Assembly: GCA_963833605.1 (NCBI GenBank)
Contig: CAWHYZ010000010.1
Coordinates: forward strand, 461,906 to 525,905
Direction of reading: 5' to 3'
Length of the DNA: 64,000 nucleotides
Origin: JAFAXD01 sp963833605
Lineage (GTDB): Bacteria; Pseudomonadota; Alphaproteobacteria; Rhizobiales; Xanthobacteraceae
The notes under the pieces are model-generated. The model did no database searches. It was not told the DNA's origin and worked only from the letters and a program-made list of their open reading frames with translations. Below are positions 10,127 through 20,064 of this stretch, piece after piece. How positions within the stretch are numbered: position 1 is the first letter of the stretch; every line of letters starts with the position of its first letter. The translations under genes were made by a program, and so were the position numbers.

Positions 10127-10558
10127 ATGTCCCCATTGTCGATCTTGTTCAACCTGCTGTGGATCGTATTCGGCGGCCTTTGGATGGCGGTCGGCTGGCT
10201 GATCGCCGCGGTGATCATGGCGATCACCATCATCGGAATTCCCTGGGCGCGCGCCGCGTTCAATATCGCGGCCTACACGCTGCTTCCGTTCGGCCAACGG
10301 GCGGTCTCGCGCGCCGAGTACCTGGGCCGTGACGACACAGGCACCGGACCGCTCGGTTTCATCGGCAACATCGTCTGGCTGATCCTCGCCGGCTGGTGGC
10401 TGGCGCTCGGCCACCTCGTCACCGCGATCCTGCTTGCCATCACCATTATCGGCATTCCGTTTGCGTGGGCTCACCTCAAGCTCGCCGGCCTCGCGCTCTG
10501 GCCAATCGGCAAGATGATCGTGGCGATCGAGGACGTCCGTTTTCCGTTTGCACGCTGA
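10127..10558 (+). CDS. YccF domain inner-membrane protein
   Basis: A 143-residue integral membrane protein made of two similar halves. Each half begins with a hydrophobic stretch (LLWIVFGGLWMAVGW; NIVWLILAGWWLALGH) and continues with a conserved ITIIGIPWARAAF / ITIIGIPFAWAHLKLA motif. This is the YccF (DUF307) duplication pattern. The function of the family is unknown. ATG 10127 follows GGAGGGAT. The upstream extension of the frame is not coding-like. It stands alone, convergent with the TPR gene. Confidence 0.85.
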   Translation: MSPLSILFNLLWIVFGGLWMAVGWLIAAVIMAITIIGIPWARAAFNIAAYTLLPFGQRAVSRAEYLGRDDTGTGPLGFIGNIVWLILAGWWLALGHLVTAILLAITIIGIPFAWAHLKLAGLALWPIGKMIVAIEDVRFPFAR

Positions 10559-10591
10559 GCCGATCGGGCAGTCCGTCTGCTCACCAAGCGC

Positions 10592-11938
10592 CTATCTGAT
10601 CCCGAGCTTGGCGAACGCGTCCGCCACATCGGGGCGCAGCGACGCGGCCGCCGTCATGTCGGCGCGGCCGCCGTCGGTGTCGCCCGTACGCGCCTTGGCG
10701 ATGCCGCGACCATAGAGGGCGAGTGCCTGCCCCGGGTCGAGCCGCAGCGCCGCGTCATAGCCGGCAATCGCCTTGGCAGAGTCGCCGGTCTTTAGATAGA
10801 CGAGAGCGCGGCGTTCGAGCAGCAGCGAGTCATCCGGCCGCAGACTGAGTGCCTTGTCGCAATCCACCAGCGCGTCGTCAAATTGCTGGCCCGCGAGCGC
10901 GCGCGCCCAACAGCGATTGCTCAACGCCGATACAAAGGTTGGGTCGAGCCGGATCGCCTCTGAAAAATCAGCTATCGCGTGGGCGTAGTCCCGTTTGTCG
11001 AGATAAACCAGTCCGCGGCCATTGAAGTCATTCGCGTTACCGGGACCCAGGCGCAGGGATTCGTTGAAATCCAAAATGGCGCGGTTGGGATTTCCCCTCG
11101 CCCGAAAGGCGCGGGCCCGATTGCCATAGGCAAACGCATAGTTGTGATCGAGGTGGATCGCCTCGCTGTAGTCGGCGATGGCATGATCGTATTCGTGCCG
11201 GGCGAAATGCACGAGGCCGCGACTGTAGAGAGCCCTGGCGTGCTTATGATTGAGTCTGATGGCCTGCGTGAAATCGGCCAATGCCCGCTCGTTGTCGTGT
11301 TCGTCGAAATACGCAAGTCCGCGGCTCACAAAGGCGTCCGCATATTTTGGATCGAGCTTGATCGCCTGGTCAAAGTCGGCAATGGCTTTCTTGAGGTCGC
11401 GCTTTTCACCATAGGCGTTGCCGCGGTTGAGCAACGTTCTGACGCTTTTGGGATTGAGCTCGATGGCCGCGCTATAGTCCGCGATCGCTTTGTCGATCTC
11501 GTGCTTGGCCCGATAGGCGTCAGCGCGGTTAGAGAACGCGGTCGCGTGTGTCGGGTCGAGCGCGATGGCATCGTCGTAGTCGGCGATCGCCCGGTCAATG
11601 TCGCCTTTGAGGCTCAAGGCGTTTCCCCGGTTCGAAAACGCACTCGCCGTCGGATTGAGCCGGATTGCTGCGCTGTAGTCGGCGATCGCCCGGTCGATCT
11701 CGCCAACGCCAAAATAGGCGTTGGCGCGGTTATAGAATGCGCTCGCGAGTTCCTCGCGCGGGGCGGGGCGAGCCTTGATGATGGCGGTACAGCCGCTGAC
11801 GGCTTTTTCGACCGGGAACGCGTGGCCTTCGTTCGCACACCTGGCCCAGTCGCGCGCCTGCTGCGCGATGGCCGGCATCGCCACGAGCAGCGCGCCAATG
11901 CTCAGGCTAAGGCCAAGTCCTGTACACCACCGGCTCAC
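10592..11938 (-). CDS. Secreted tetratricopeptide-repeat protein
   Basis: About 448 residues. An N-terminal signal-like helix (GLGLSLSIGALLVAMPAIAQQ) is followed by about eleven TPR units of 34 residues, many ending AIADYSAAIRLNP-type (also AIADFDQAIKLDP, ALADFTQAIRLNH). TPR solenoids bind protein partners. The signal peptide suggests a periplasmic or envelope-linked scaffold. GTG 11938 is preferred because GAGGA lies about eight bases upstream; the frame is open to 11959. No catalytic domain or operon partner is seen, so the process it serves is unknown. Confidence 0.85.
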   Translation of the reverse strand: MSRWCTGLGLSLSIGALLVAMPAIAQQARDWARCANEGHAFPVEKAVSGCTAIIKARPAPREELASAFYNRANAYFGVGEIDRAIADYSAAIRLNPTASAFSNRGNALSLKGDIDRAIADYDDAIALDPTHATAFSNRADAYRAKHEIDKAIADYSAAIELNPKSVRTLLNRGNAYGEKRDLKKAIADFDQAIKLDPKYADAFVSRGLAYFDEHDNERALADFTQAIRLNHKHARALYSRGLVHFARHEYDHAIADYSEAIHLDHNYAFAYGNRARAFRARGNPNRAILDFNESLRLGPGNANDFNGRGLVYLDKRDYAHAIADFSEAIRLDPTFVSALSNRCWARALAGQQFDDALVDCDKALSLRPDDSLLLERRALVYLKTGDSAKAIAGYDAALRLDPGQALALYGRGIAKARTGDTDGGRADMTAAASLRPDVADAFAKLGIR

Positions 11939-12097
11939 CAACTGGTCCTCAAGCTCCACTCTATCGCATTCCAGAATCCGCCAGGTCGATGCATTCGACC
12001 CCGACGGCGAACGCTGAATTCACCATGGGAATTAAATATACTGCCAAAGGGCTCGCGGCCTCCAATGGTTCGATGCCGCCGCCGGAAAGCATGACAG

Positions 12098-13420
12098 ATG
12101 GACGAAGCCCTGCCACGCAACGACATCGAATCCCAGTGGATGCCGTTCACCGCCAATCGACAATTCAAGGCGGCGCCCCGCCTGATCGTGTCAGCGCAGG
12201 GGATGTATTACGGCTCCCATGACGGCCGCAAAATCCTCGATGGAACCGCGGGGCTCTGGTGTTGCAACGCCGGCCATGCGCACCCCAAGATCGTCGAGGC
12301 GGTGCGCGCGCAGGTCCTGCGTCTCGACTATGCGCCCCCGTTCCAGATGGGACACCCGGCCGCCTTCGAGGCCGCGGCGCGCCTTGCCGGCATGCTGCCC
12401 GGCGATCTCGATCGCGTTTTTTTCACCAATTCGGGCTCGGAATCCGTCGATACGGCGCTCAAGATCGCGATTGCATATCACCGCGTTCGCGGCGAGGCCG
12501 CCCGCACGCGGTTGATCGGGCGCGAACGTGGCTATCATGGGGTCGGCTTCGGCGGCATGTCGGTCGGCGGCATCGCCAACAACCGCAAACTGTTCGGCGT
12601 CATGCTACCAGGCGTGGACCACCTGCCGCACACGCACAATCTCGAACACAACGCCTTCTCGCGCGGACAACCGCGATGGGGCGCGCCGTTGGCGGACGAA
12701 CTCGAGCGGATCGTGCAACTGCATGACGCGTCGACCATCGCCGCCGTCATCGTCGAACCGATGGCGGGATCCACCGGCGTGCTCGTCCCCCCGGTCGGCT
12801 ATCTCGATCGACTGCGGGCGATCTGCAACCGACACGGTATTCTGTTGATCTTCGATGAAGTCATCACCGGGTTCGGCCGGCTTGGATCGAGCTTCGCGGC
12901 GGAGCATTTCAGCGTGCTTCCCGACATTGTGACGCTCGCCAAGGGATTGACCAACGCCACCATCCCGATGGGAGCGGTGGCGGTGCGCACGCCGATTTAT
13001 CAGGCGTTCATGGGCGGGCCGCCGGAAGCAATCGAGCTTCCTCACGGTTACACCTATTCGGGCCATCCGGTGGCCGCAGCCGCGGCACTCGCCGCGCTCG
13101 ACGTCTACGAAGCCGAAGGCCTGTTCGCGCGCGCCGCCGCCCTCGCGCCCTATTTTGAGGAGGCGGTGCACGCGCTGCGACCGCGTCGCCACGTGATCGA
13201 CATTCGCAACATCGGGCTGGTTGCGGGCATCGAGCTCGAGCCGCGCCCGGGGCAGCCATCACGCCGCGCCTACGAGACGTTCGTCAAATGCTACGAACGC
13301 GGGGTGCTGATCCGCACGACAGGCGACACCGTCGCGCTGTCACCGCCTCTGATCATCGACAAAGGCGAGATCGACAACCTGCTTGGCACCCTGGGCGAGG
13401 TCCTCGATACCGTGAACTGA
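12098..13420 (+). CDS. Class III pyridoxal-phosphate aminotransferase (omega-amino acid type)
   Basis: A 440-residue PLP transaminase. The N-terminus WMPFTANRQFKAAPR is typical of beta-alanine/omega-amino acid:pyruvate transaminases. PLP site features are FFTNSGSESVDTALK near residue 110, IFDEVITGFGRLG near 255 (Asp contacts the pyridine nitrogen), and the lysine of TLAKGLTNATIPMGAV near 288. It probably moves an amino group from a beta- or omega-amino acid or polyamine to pyruvate. It stands alone and is convergent with the dioxygenase gene. It is complete, with no frameshift. Confidence 0.9.
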   Translation: MDEALPRNDIESQWMPFTANRQFKAAPRLIVSAQGMYYGSHDGRKILDGTAGLWCCNAGHAHPKIVEAVRAQVLRLDYAPPFQMGHPAAFEAAARLAGMLPGDLDRVFFTNSGSESVDTALKIAIAYHRVRGEAARTRLIGRERGYHGVGFGGMSVGGIANNRKLFGVMLPGVDHLPHTHNLEHNAFSRGQPRWGAPLADELERIVQLHDASTIAAVIVEPMAGSTGVLVPPVGYLDRLRAICNRHGILLIFDEVITGFGRLGSSFAAEHFSVLPDIVTLAKGLTNATIPMGAVAVRTPIYQAFMGGPPEAIELPHGYTYSGHPVAAAAALAALDVYEAEGLFARAAALAPYFEEAVHALRPRRHVIDIRNIGLVAGIELEPRPGQPSRRAYETFVKCYERGVLIRTTGDTVALSPPLIIDKGEIDNLLGTLGEVLDTVN

Positions 13421-13440
13421 TTCTGTTCCGGCGTCCGGGG

Positions 13441-14391
13441 CTACACACTCGCGTTGTTGAGCAGCTTCTCAGGCGGCGGGCCGCCCCATTGCGAGACCAA
13501 CGCCTCGTGCGCCGGCACCAGGTTGGAGCCGTTGCGGGTGTTCAGGCGATCGCTGTCGGCCCAATGCTCATGAATGCGGCCCCAGGGGTCCGACCAGTAA
13601 TCGTAGACCTGGCTGCCGAGCACGTGGCGCCCGATCCCCCACATGTGCTCGTAGCCGTGCTGCTGCAGATAGTCGTGGCCGATGCAGACGTCGTCGATGT
13701 CCTGCACTTCGAACGAAATGTGGTTGAGCCCGGTTTTCTGGTGATTGAGCACGAAGAAGACGTGGTGGTCCACGTAGGTATCGCCGCGGTCGAGGCGATT
13801 GAAGGAGCCGATCAGGTTTTGCTGCTGGCCCTCGTAGACGTCATCCGAGCAGATGAACCCGAGCGTGTCCCGGAACCAGTCCACAGTTTCGCGGAATTTC
13901 GACGTGTTGAGGACGCCGTGCCCGATCCGCTTCACATTTGACGGGCCTTTGGGGATCCGCATGAGCTCTCCGGCGCGGGCGAGCGGCTCAGGACCGCTGT
14001 TGAGCCGTTGGCGCTTGACCGGGATCGCGGGGAGCATCTCCATGCCGTGGATCACCTCGATCTGATAGCCGTTCGGCTCCTTCAGCCGCACGCGCTTGCC
14101 GCCGCCGGGCTCGTCGACGGTCTCGATCCCGGACGCGCCAGGCAGCTTGGCGACCCGCTTGAGGTCGTCCTCGCTCTCGGCGTGATAAGCAAAGCCGACG
14201 AATTTCGGATCGCCCTTTTCGGTGACGTGGATGTGGTGCGGGGGATCGGTGCCGCGCATATAGAGCGCGGTCGGCGTGCGCGCCGAGCGCACCAGTCCGA
14301 ACCGCGTCAGAAACTCTTCTGCGACATCGAGATCGGGCGATCGCAAGCGCCCGTAAGCCATGTCCGCAACCCTTATCTGGGCCATACTCAT
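13441..14391 (-). CDS. Extradiol ring-cleavage dioxygenase, two VOC domains
   Basis: About 316 residues with the duplicated vicinal-oxygen-chelate fold of type I extradiol (catechol 2,3-type) dioxygenases. The expected iron ligands are visible in the second half: His in RIGHGVLN, His in GLNHISFEV, and Glu in GRIHEHW. Such enzymes cleave a catechol ring next to the two hydroxyls. The start is ATG 14391 or 14385, behind ACGGAGG. The acyl-AMP ligase gene lies 121 bases upstream on the same strand, so an aromatic-acid pathway is plausible. The ring substrate is unknown. Confidence 0.85.
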   Translation of the reverse strand: MSMAQIRVADMAYGRLRSPDLDVAEEFLTRFGLVRSARTPTALYMRGTDPPHHIHVTEKGDPKFVGFAYHAESEDDLKRVAKLPGASGIETVDEPGGGKRVRLKEPNGYQIEVIHGMEMLPAIPVKRQRLNSGPEPLARAGELMRIPKGPSNVKRIGHGVLNTSKFRETVDWFRDTLGFICSDDVYEGQQQNLIGSFNRLDRGDTYVDHHVFFVLNHQKTGLNHISFEVQDIDDVCIGHDYLQQHGYEHMWGIGRHVLGSQVYDYWSDPWGRIHEHWADSDRLNTRNGSNLVPAHEALVSQWGGPPPEKLLNNASV

Positions 14392-14511
14392 CATCCTCCG
14401 TGATGTGGACAAACCGTAGATTCGATCAAATTGCCATCCAACGCAATACGCGAAAACGAAACCCCGCCCGGCGTTGCGTGAGCCCCTTCGTCGCATCCGG
14501 TCGCGCGTCAG

Positions 14512-16188
14512 CTATCCGGTCGCTCGCGACCGCCCTTCCTTGGCCATCAGATCGGCGATGATGGCCCGCAGTTGCGCCTTGTCGACCTTGCCGACCGACG
14601 TGGTGGGAAAGGCGGCGATCTCCTCGATACGCTCCGGCAGCTTGTACTTGGCCAGACCCTGTGCGACCAGGAATTCTCCCAGTTCGGCAAGAGTCGGCAC
14701 CGCCTTGCCGGGGCGGCCGATGATGAACGCACATACCTTTTCGCCATAGATCGGATCCGGCATCGCAACCACGCGAACGTCGGCTACGCAAGGGTGCGCG
14801 GCCACCACGCTCTCGACCTCTTCGGCACCAATCTTTTCGCCGCCACGATTGATGTTGTCCTTGATCCGGCCCTCGAACACGTAGTAGCGCCGGCCGTTGA
14901 GATCGACGGCCCGCAAAAGATCGCCGCTGCGGAAGAAGCCGTCCGCGGTGAAGCTGCGCGCGTTCGCGTCAGGATCGTTGAAATAGCCGGTGAGGGTATT
15001 GGGGCCGCGAAAGCAGAGTTCGCCAACTGTACCGACGGGGACGTCCCGCTCACCTCCAATCTCCAGGAGCCTGACCTCATCGCCATTCGCGACCGGCCAA
15101 CCGACCGACCCATGCCGCGCCGCGTCAGAGTCGCTTGGTGCGCTCGCGAGCAGCAATCCTTCGGTGATGCCAAACATGTTGCCGCAGGTCACGCCGACGT
15201 GGCGTTCGACCGCGTCGGATCGCGACAATGCGAAGAACTGGCGCAGTGAGCTGAGGTCGAAGGCCTTGATCTCTTCGAATTCGAGCATACGGGGCGCGAC
15301 CGGACCGATGCTTCCGCTGAACGTGACGCGATGGCGAGCGACGGCATCAAGGAATTCGCGAATCTCGAACCTCGGGAGCGCAACCACCGTGCGCTGCGCA
15401 ATCGCTACCGGCAAAACCACGAACAGCATTCCGGCATTGTGAATCAGTGGCAGCGACCACAGCGAGATATCGTTCTCCGTCAATTCGTAACGACGGCCGA
15501 GCGCCGCGGCTGAGCCAAGATATTCGGCGTGTGTGCGCGGGATGATCTTGGGAAGTCCGGTCGATCCGCCCGACATTTGAAACGCCGCGACATCGTCCGG
15601 GTCGGGATCATACGGGCGCACGCGGGCGCGCGCGTCCTCGCGTGCAAAGCGCTGAGCCAAGACGTCGAGCGAAAGTTCGTCCGGACCCGCCGCGCCCCGG
15701 GTGACGATCAGGCGCGCAATTTGAGGTATCGCCGCGCGCATGCGGCGAGCAAACGCGAGCTGATCGAACGAGGGATGGACATCCGCCTGGACCAGATAGG
15801 CCGTCGCTCCTGAGCGCTCAGCCAGTTTCTGGATCTCGATTTCGCGATATTGAGGAAGCGTGCACACCGGCACAATGCCGGCCTTGAAGCACGCGTAGAG
15901 CGCGACGAATATTTCTTTGACTGTGCCGATCTGGAAGATCACCCGGTCCCCTGGTCGCAGGCCAGCATCCAGGAGGCCGGCGGCAGTCGACTCCGTCAAG
16001 CGATCCAATGCCGCGAAGGTCAGCGTACCGTCATGGCCGACGACCGCGATCTTGTCAGGATTGTCGGCCGCGGCGCGCCGCAGCATGTCGCCGGCCGTCG
16101 AGTCGAGCCAGTCTCCCGTGCCAACATGGCGTTCGCGCTCCGCGGCGCTGCGATACCGGACTCCAGCGATCGGAAATCGAGGCGCCAT
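14512..16188 (-). CDS. AMP-dependent aryl acid-CoA/AMP ligase (DHB-AMP ligase-like)
   Basis: A 558-residue ANL-superfamily enzyme that activates a carboxylic acid with ATP. The P-loop motif appears as FQMSGGSTGLPKIIPRTHAEY near residue 200, then the A5 region MFGITEGLL and the hinge FRSGDLLRAVDLNGRRYYVFEGRIKD. The catalytic lysine is in PTTSVGKVDKAQL near the C-terminus. The N-terminus and the LWSLPLIHNAGM region resemble 2,3-dihydroxybenzoate-AMP and salicylate ligases. No peptide carrier or siderophore genes are near, so CoA ligation ahead of aromatic degradation with the adjacent dioxygenase is the better guess. Confidence 0.88.
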   Translation of the reverse strand: MAPRFPIAGVRYRSAAERERHVGTGDWLDSTAGDMLRRAAADNPDKIAVVGHDGTLTFAALDRLTESTAAGLLDAGLRPGDRVIFQIGTVKEIFVALYACFKAGIVPVCTLPQYREIEIQKLAERSGATAYLVQADVHPSFDQLAFARRMRAAIPQIARLIVTRGAAGPDELSLDVLAQRFAREDARARVRPYDPDPDDVAAFQMSGGSTGLPKIIPRTHAEYLGSAAALGRRYELTENDISLWSLPLIHNAGMLFVVLPVAIAQRTVVALPRFEIREFLDAVARHRVTFSGSIGPVAPRMLEFEEIKAFDLSSLRQFFALSRSDAVERHVGVTCGNMFGITEGLLLASAPSDSDAARHGSVGWPVANGDEVRLLEIGGERDVPVGTVGELCFRGPNTLTGYFNDPDANARSFTADGFFRSGDLLRAVDLNGRRYYVFEGRIKDNINRGGEKIGAEEVESVVAAHPCVADVRVVAMPDPIYGEKVCAFIIGRPGKAVPTLAELGEFLVAQGLAKYKLPERIEEIAAFPTTSVGKVDKAQLRAIIADLMAKEGRSRATG

Positions 16189-16647
16189 CTCTCCCTCAGG
16201 CCGGCTTTTTTGGTTCGGTGATCGTCCGCGAGCGACGCGCTACGCACGCCCGCGGCGCTAAATCGACACCAGTGTCCATATTTCGACTATTACGTCAAGC
16301 AACTAGCCTAACCGAATAGTGGCAGTGAATGATCTCGCTCTCAACTCAAGATCGAAGTTCGAGCACTCCCGCTCGCGCGAAAGGATGAGTCGTTTTGGAT
16401 GGGCCTGTCGTCACCTGGGTGTCGCATTCCTCCGCCAAGGCGACGCGCGCGCTGGGTGCTGCGCGCCGCGAGGCGACACGTCGGCCCGCACACAGAAATG
16501 AGTTGCTATCGATAGCGAGCGTGTTGCGCGTCTGGAAATATAAGGGTACCACTCGCCTCGTTTTTCATTTGTCTAAACAGCCGTCAACAAGACTGTTCTC
16601 ATATACAATCTTCTGCGACCCTTCGTGGGCGAACCAGGGAGTTGATC
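16189..16647. other. Intergenic, candidate promoter only
   Basis: About 460 bases with no recognised gene. The part nearest the secreted-protein gene is AT-rich for this genome and contains CATATACAATC about 40 bases before the ATG. It could serve as a -10 box, but no well-spaced -35 was found. An AGGGAG ribosome site lies at about 16635-16640. Confidence 0.4.
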
Positions 16648-17151
16648 ATGACTATGCGCGACCGCTTTCGCCGCATTTGCGCGTTCGTCATCGTCGCGAT
16701 GACGGCGATTGTTGTTTTCGCGGCGCCGCCGGCGAACGCTCAATCGGGACCGTTCTCGGCCCTGGCCGGGTCGTGGTCGGGGGGTGGAAAAATCAACTTC
16801 TCCGATGGCTCGTCGGACCGGCTACGCTGCCGCGCCACCTATGCGGTCGGCGGTGGTGGAAGTTCGGCCTCACTGACTCTGCGGTGCGCGAGCGACAGCT
16901 ACAATTTCAACCTGAGCAGCAACATCACGAGCCAGGGCGGCGCGGTTTCCGGAACCTGGAGCGAGTCGACACGAGGCATTGGCGGAACCCTGTCGGGCCG
17001 AGCGGGTGGCAATACATTGCAGCTCCAGGTGCTGGGTGCGGCCTTCGCGGCCGGGTTGAGCATGTCGGTCAGCGGAAACCGTCAGGTCGTCTCGATTGCG
17101 GCGCCGGCATCACAGATCAGGGGCGCAACGATCGTACTCACCCGCGGCTGA
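16648..17151 (+). CDS. Small secreted protein, Gly/Ser-rich beta protein of unknown function
   Basis: About 167 residues, starting at ATG 16648 behind AGGGAG. A clear signal peptide (FVIVAMTAIVVFAAPPANAQ) is followed by GPFSALAGSWSGGGKINFSDGSSDRLRCR and alternating polar/hydrophobic stretches, suggesting a beta barrel or sandwich. Two cysteines (LRCR and LRCA) could form a disulfide. I do not recognise a named family. Proteins with this SWSGGG opening occur as hypothetical exported proteins in rhizobia, as far as I recall. It abuts the RND transporter gene tail to tail, with adjacent stop codons. Confidence 0.75.
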   Translation: MTMRDRFRRICAFVIVAMTAIVVFAAPPANAQSGPFSALAGSWSGGGKINFSDGSSDRLRCRATYAVGGGGSSASLTLRCASDSYNFNLSSNITSQGGAVSGTWSESTRGIGGTLSGRAGGNTLQLQVLGAAFAAGLSMSVSGNRQVVSIAAPASQIRGATIVLTRG

Positions 17152-19587
17152 TCATCGGCGGTGCCGAAATAACGGCAGCGTGCGCAGATACGTAAAAGTT
17201 GGGCGCAGGATCAGAAAGTCGGCGACGAGCGCCGCCAGCATGGCGAGCGCGCTGAGCCAACCGAACAGCCGCAGCGACGGCAGATCCGAGAACACGGTCA
17301 CCGCCAGGCCGCAGGCCAGCACCATCGAGGTCACGACCAGTGGCGGGCCCATTTGAACGGTGGCCCGCTCGACCCCGGCTTTGGCGTCCTCATGCGGCGT
17401 CTCCTCGAACCGCAGCCGGTTGAGGAAATGGATGGTCGCGCTCAGCCCAAGTCCAAAGCTCACGATCAGGGCGATCGCGCTCGCGAACTGGAGACCTTCA
17501 CCCAGCGTCCAGAGCACCGCGCCAGCGAGAAAAACCGGAAATATCGCCGGAGGAATAACTGCCAGTGCCACGACCAGGGAACCGAACGCAACACCGATGA
17601 ACAGTGCGACGAACACGATTTCGATCGTCAGCCCGCGATTGAGCTTGTCGATCATCAGAGCGCTATTGCGCGCAGCCAACACCGACAAGCTGGTCACCGC
17701 GATCTTGTAGCCGGGGAACTGCGCGCGCACCCCATTGAGCGTGTGGTCGAGCTCGCGCACGATCGGCAGCAGGTGGCTTGCATCCGCATCCGGAACACGG
17801 CCGGCAACCACGACCGCGTCCTCATCTGCAGAAATAAACCGCCGAGTCAAATATTCCGGCAACATGTTGACGTAGCGTTTGAGCGTGTTCACGTCGGACC
17901 TGCCGTCGCGTTCGTCGAGCCAGCGCCGCAATGTCTCGAGTGACCAGACGTTGCCAACGCCGGGCTGGCGCTCGAGCACGGAATGCACTTGCGCAATGAC
18001 CGCGAGCGAGCGCGGCGAATAAAGCGACTCCCCAGGTGGAAATTGAATCATCACATCGATCGGATTGGAGCCCGTGAGCTTGGTATCGAGGCGCGTACTG
18101 GCGGCAATCGCCTGCTCGCGATCCGGCACCTGGTCGGCCAGTCGATAGCGCGGCTGCAAATGCACGTACGCTACGCCGAGCAGGGTGATGACCACGATGC
18201 CGGCGAGCGTATAGCGGCCTGGATGGGTCACCATCTTGGCGGCAATCCAACCACAGAAATTCTGCAGCGCGCCGAGCGGCCCACCAGTGGTCCGATCATC
18301 AGCCGCAACGTCTTCATGGGTTCGCAGCAGCACGACGCCCAGCAGCGGGATCAGGGTGAGCACCGCCACCAACGCGATCAGGCTCGCAATCAGGCCGGCC
18401 ATGCCGAACGTTCGAATAAGATCGGACTCGGAGATCTGCAGCGCGATGAATGACAATGCCGCCGCACCGTGGGTCAGGACACAGGCGGGCCCCACGACAT
18501 GGAGGGCATTGCGTAATGCATCGTACTTGTTGTCGCCCGCCAGCAACCGGGCCCGCGTCGCGAATGTCAACTGCATAGAGTCCGAGAACGTGATCACCAT
18601 GATCAGCGGCGTCATCACGTTCAGAAACATGTTGAGCCGGAACCCGAGCCAGCCGAGTGTGCCCAGCGCCAGCACAATGGCGACCAGCGGTGGTGCCGCT
18701 GCAATGATCATGAACGACGGGCGGCCAAAAAACACGACCGCGATCAGACAGCCAAGCGCAAAGCCGAATGCATTGTAGATGAGGCGATCGCGCTCGACCG
18801 CGTCGCGGATCTCGAGCTGCATCACCGGGACGCCGGCCAACTTCACGTTCAACCCGGATCCCGCGAGATCGGTCTTGACCGTATTCTGGATGTCGTGGAT
18901 CACGCCGCTCAAAGCATTGGAGTGCACGACCCTGGGCTCGAGGGCAAGCACGACCAAAGCGAGCTCGCCGTCTTCCGACAGCAGCTTGCCGCGGATGATG
19001 TCGTTGGACTTCACGCGGGCGATAAGCTGGTCGTAAGCTGCGCCGTGCGGCAGATCGGCCGGAAACAGCGGTGCCGGAATCTCGCTTCCTTCGGGGGGTT
19101 CGCGCGCGGAAAACAAGGATACAAGGCCGCGAGTGCCTTCGATCAGTTGGAGGTCGGTTACGAGGTCGCGAAACTTCTCGAGCGATTCGCGCTTGAGAAG
19201 GGATTTTCCCTCCACCACGACCAGCACGTCGAACTCATCCGAGGGAAACAACCGCGTCAAGGTCTCATATTGTTGAAAGTCCGGAGTGTCGGATTGAAAC
19301 AGACGGCTGAGTGAATCGTCTACTTGGAGTCGGGTAAGCCCAACTGCTGCGGCGATCGTCAGCACGACGAACAGGACACCGACAACGATTGGATGCGAAA
19401 GCGAAACAAGTCCTAGTCGCTCGATACCGAGTGCGATGGGTCGCCGCGCCGCCCCTTCACCCAGTGCGGAATCATCTTCGAAGCGCTCCGGGGGCGGCGG
19501 CTCCGCGGCGCCGGCGGGCGCAACTGACGGTCCGCCACCGTTGACTTTATCCAGAACGCGGCGCCCCAGATCGAAGAGCGGTTTCAT
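17152..19587 (-). CDS. RND superfamily transporter (MMPL/HAE-3 type)
   Basis: An 811-residue inner-membrane exporter with two homologous halves. Each half has one helix, a large periplasmic loop and five clustered helices. The first helix is near residue 65 (IVVGVLFVVLTIAAAVGL) with the loop VDDSLSRLFQSDTPDFQQYE. The second half starts near residue 455. Members of this branch, which includes HpnN, move hydrophobic lipids rather than drugs. The N-terminal 55 residues are polar and proline-rich. It is not next to other transporter parts. A role in lipid traffic is inference; the substrate is unknown. Confidence 0.85.
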   Translation of the reverse strand: MKPLFDLGRRVLDKVNGGGPSVAPAGAAEPPPPERFEDDSALGEGAARRPIALGIERLGLVSLSHPIVVGVLFVVLTIAAAVGLTRLQVDDSLSRLFQSDTPDFQQYETLTRLFPSDEFDVLVVVEGKSLLKRESLEKFRDLVTDLQLIEGTRGLVSLFSAREPPEGSEIPAPLFPADLPHGAAYDQLIARVKSNDIIRGKLLSEDGELALVVLALEPRVVHSNALSGVIHDIQNTVKTDLAGSGLNVKLAGVPVMQLEIRDAVERDRLIYNAFGFALGCLIAVVFFGRPSFMIIAAAPPLVAIVLALGTLGWLGFRLNMFLNVMTPLIMVITFSDSMQLTFATRARLLAGDNKYDALRNALHVVGPACVLTHGAAALSFIALQISESDLIRTFGMAGLIASLIALVAVLTLIPLLGVVLLRTHEDVAADDRTTGGPLGALQNFCGWIAAKMVTHPGRYTLAGIVVITLLGVAYVHLQPRYRLADQVPDREQAIAASTRLDTKLTGSNPIDVMIQFPPGESLYSPRSLAVIAQVHSVLERQPGVGNVWSLETLRRWLDERDGRSDVNTLKRYVNMLPEYLTRRFISADEDAVVVAGRVPDADASHLLPIVRELDHTLNGVRAQFPGYKIAVTSLSVLAARNSALMIDKLNRGLTIEIVFVALFIGVAFGSLVVALAVIPPAIFPVFLAGAVLWTLGEGLQFASAIALIVSFGLGLSATIHFLNRLRFEETPHEDAKAGVERATVQMGPPLVVTSMVLACGLAVTVFSDLPSLRLFGWLSALAMLAALVADFLILRPTFTYLRTLPLFRHRR

Positions 19588-20064
19588 TCCAAGCCCTTCG
19601 AATCAAGACCCGTTGCGCCGGCGAGCTTGCTTGGCATGGGCCCGCGCCTAGTCGTCAACGATGACCGTTTTGCGAACGGTCGCATCACGATGTGTACGCG
19701 ATGGGGCAATGCCATTTATTTCGCCAATTGCGTGCGGAATAGCCCGCGCCATAGTTCTGGTTGTGATTTGGTATAGTGAACACAGCGATCGAACAAAAGC
19801 TGAGCTGCTCCTTCCGAAATGGAGCAGTGCGAACACTCATGGCGATCGAGCGCTGCAGCGCAAAGCATATGGGTTGAGGACGGAACTGAGGAGTGCTGGG
19901 GACGCTGACGCCTCCCCGGACGAAGAGTTACCCACGCGTGATTAGTGGCAAGTTACGCGAAAATCAAATTCGCCGAGTGCGTTCAGAAATTCTGCGGATT
20001 CTCGCGCTGGTCGTGACGGGAGTTATTTCTGGTTCAACGCACGAAATGCGCGCGAGCGCGAATG
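19588..20064. other. Intergenic, nothing recognised
   Basis: About 475 bases between the RND gene and the LTXXQ gene. Short frames exist on both strands but none is coding-like, and no tRNA or hairpin terminator was evident. Confidence 0.45.

Noticed and set aside
19588..20064. tRNA or small RNA genes in this and other long gaps
   Set aside because: I saw no cloverleaf with a TTCGA-type arm or CCA-end pairing; a covariance search would be needed to exclude small RNAs.
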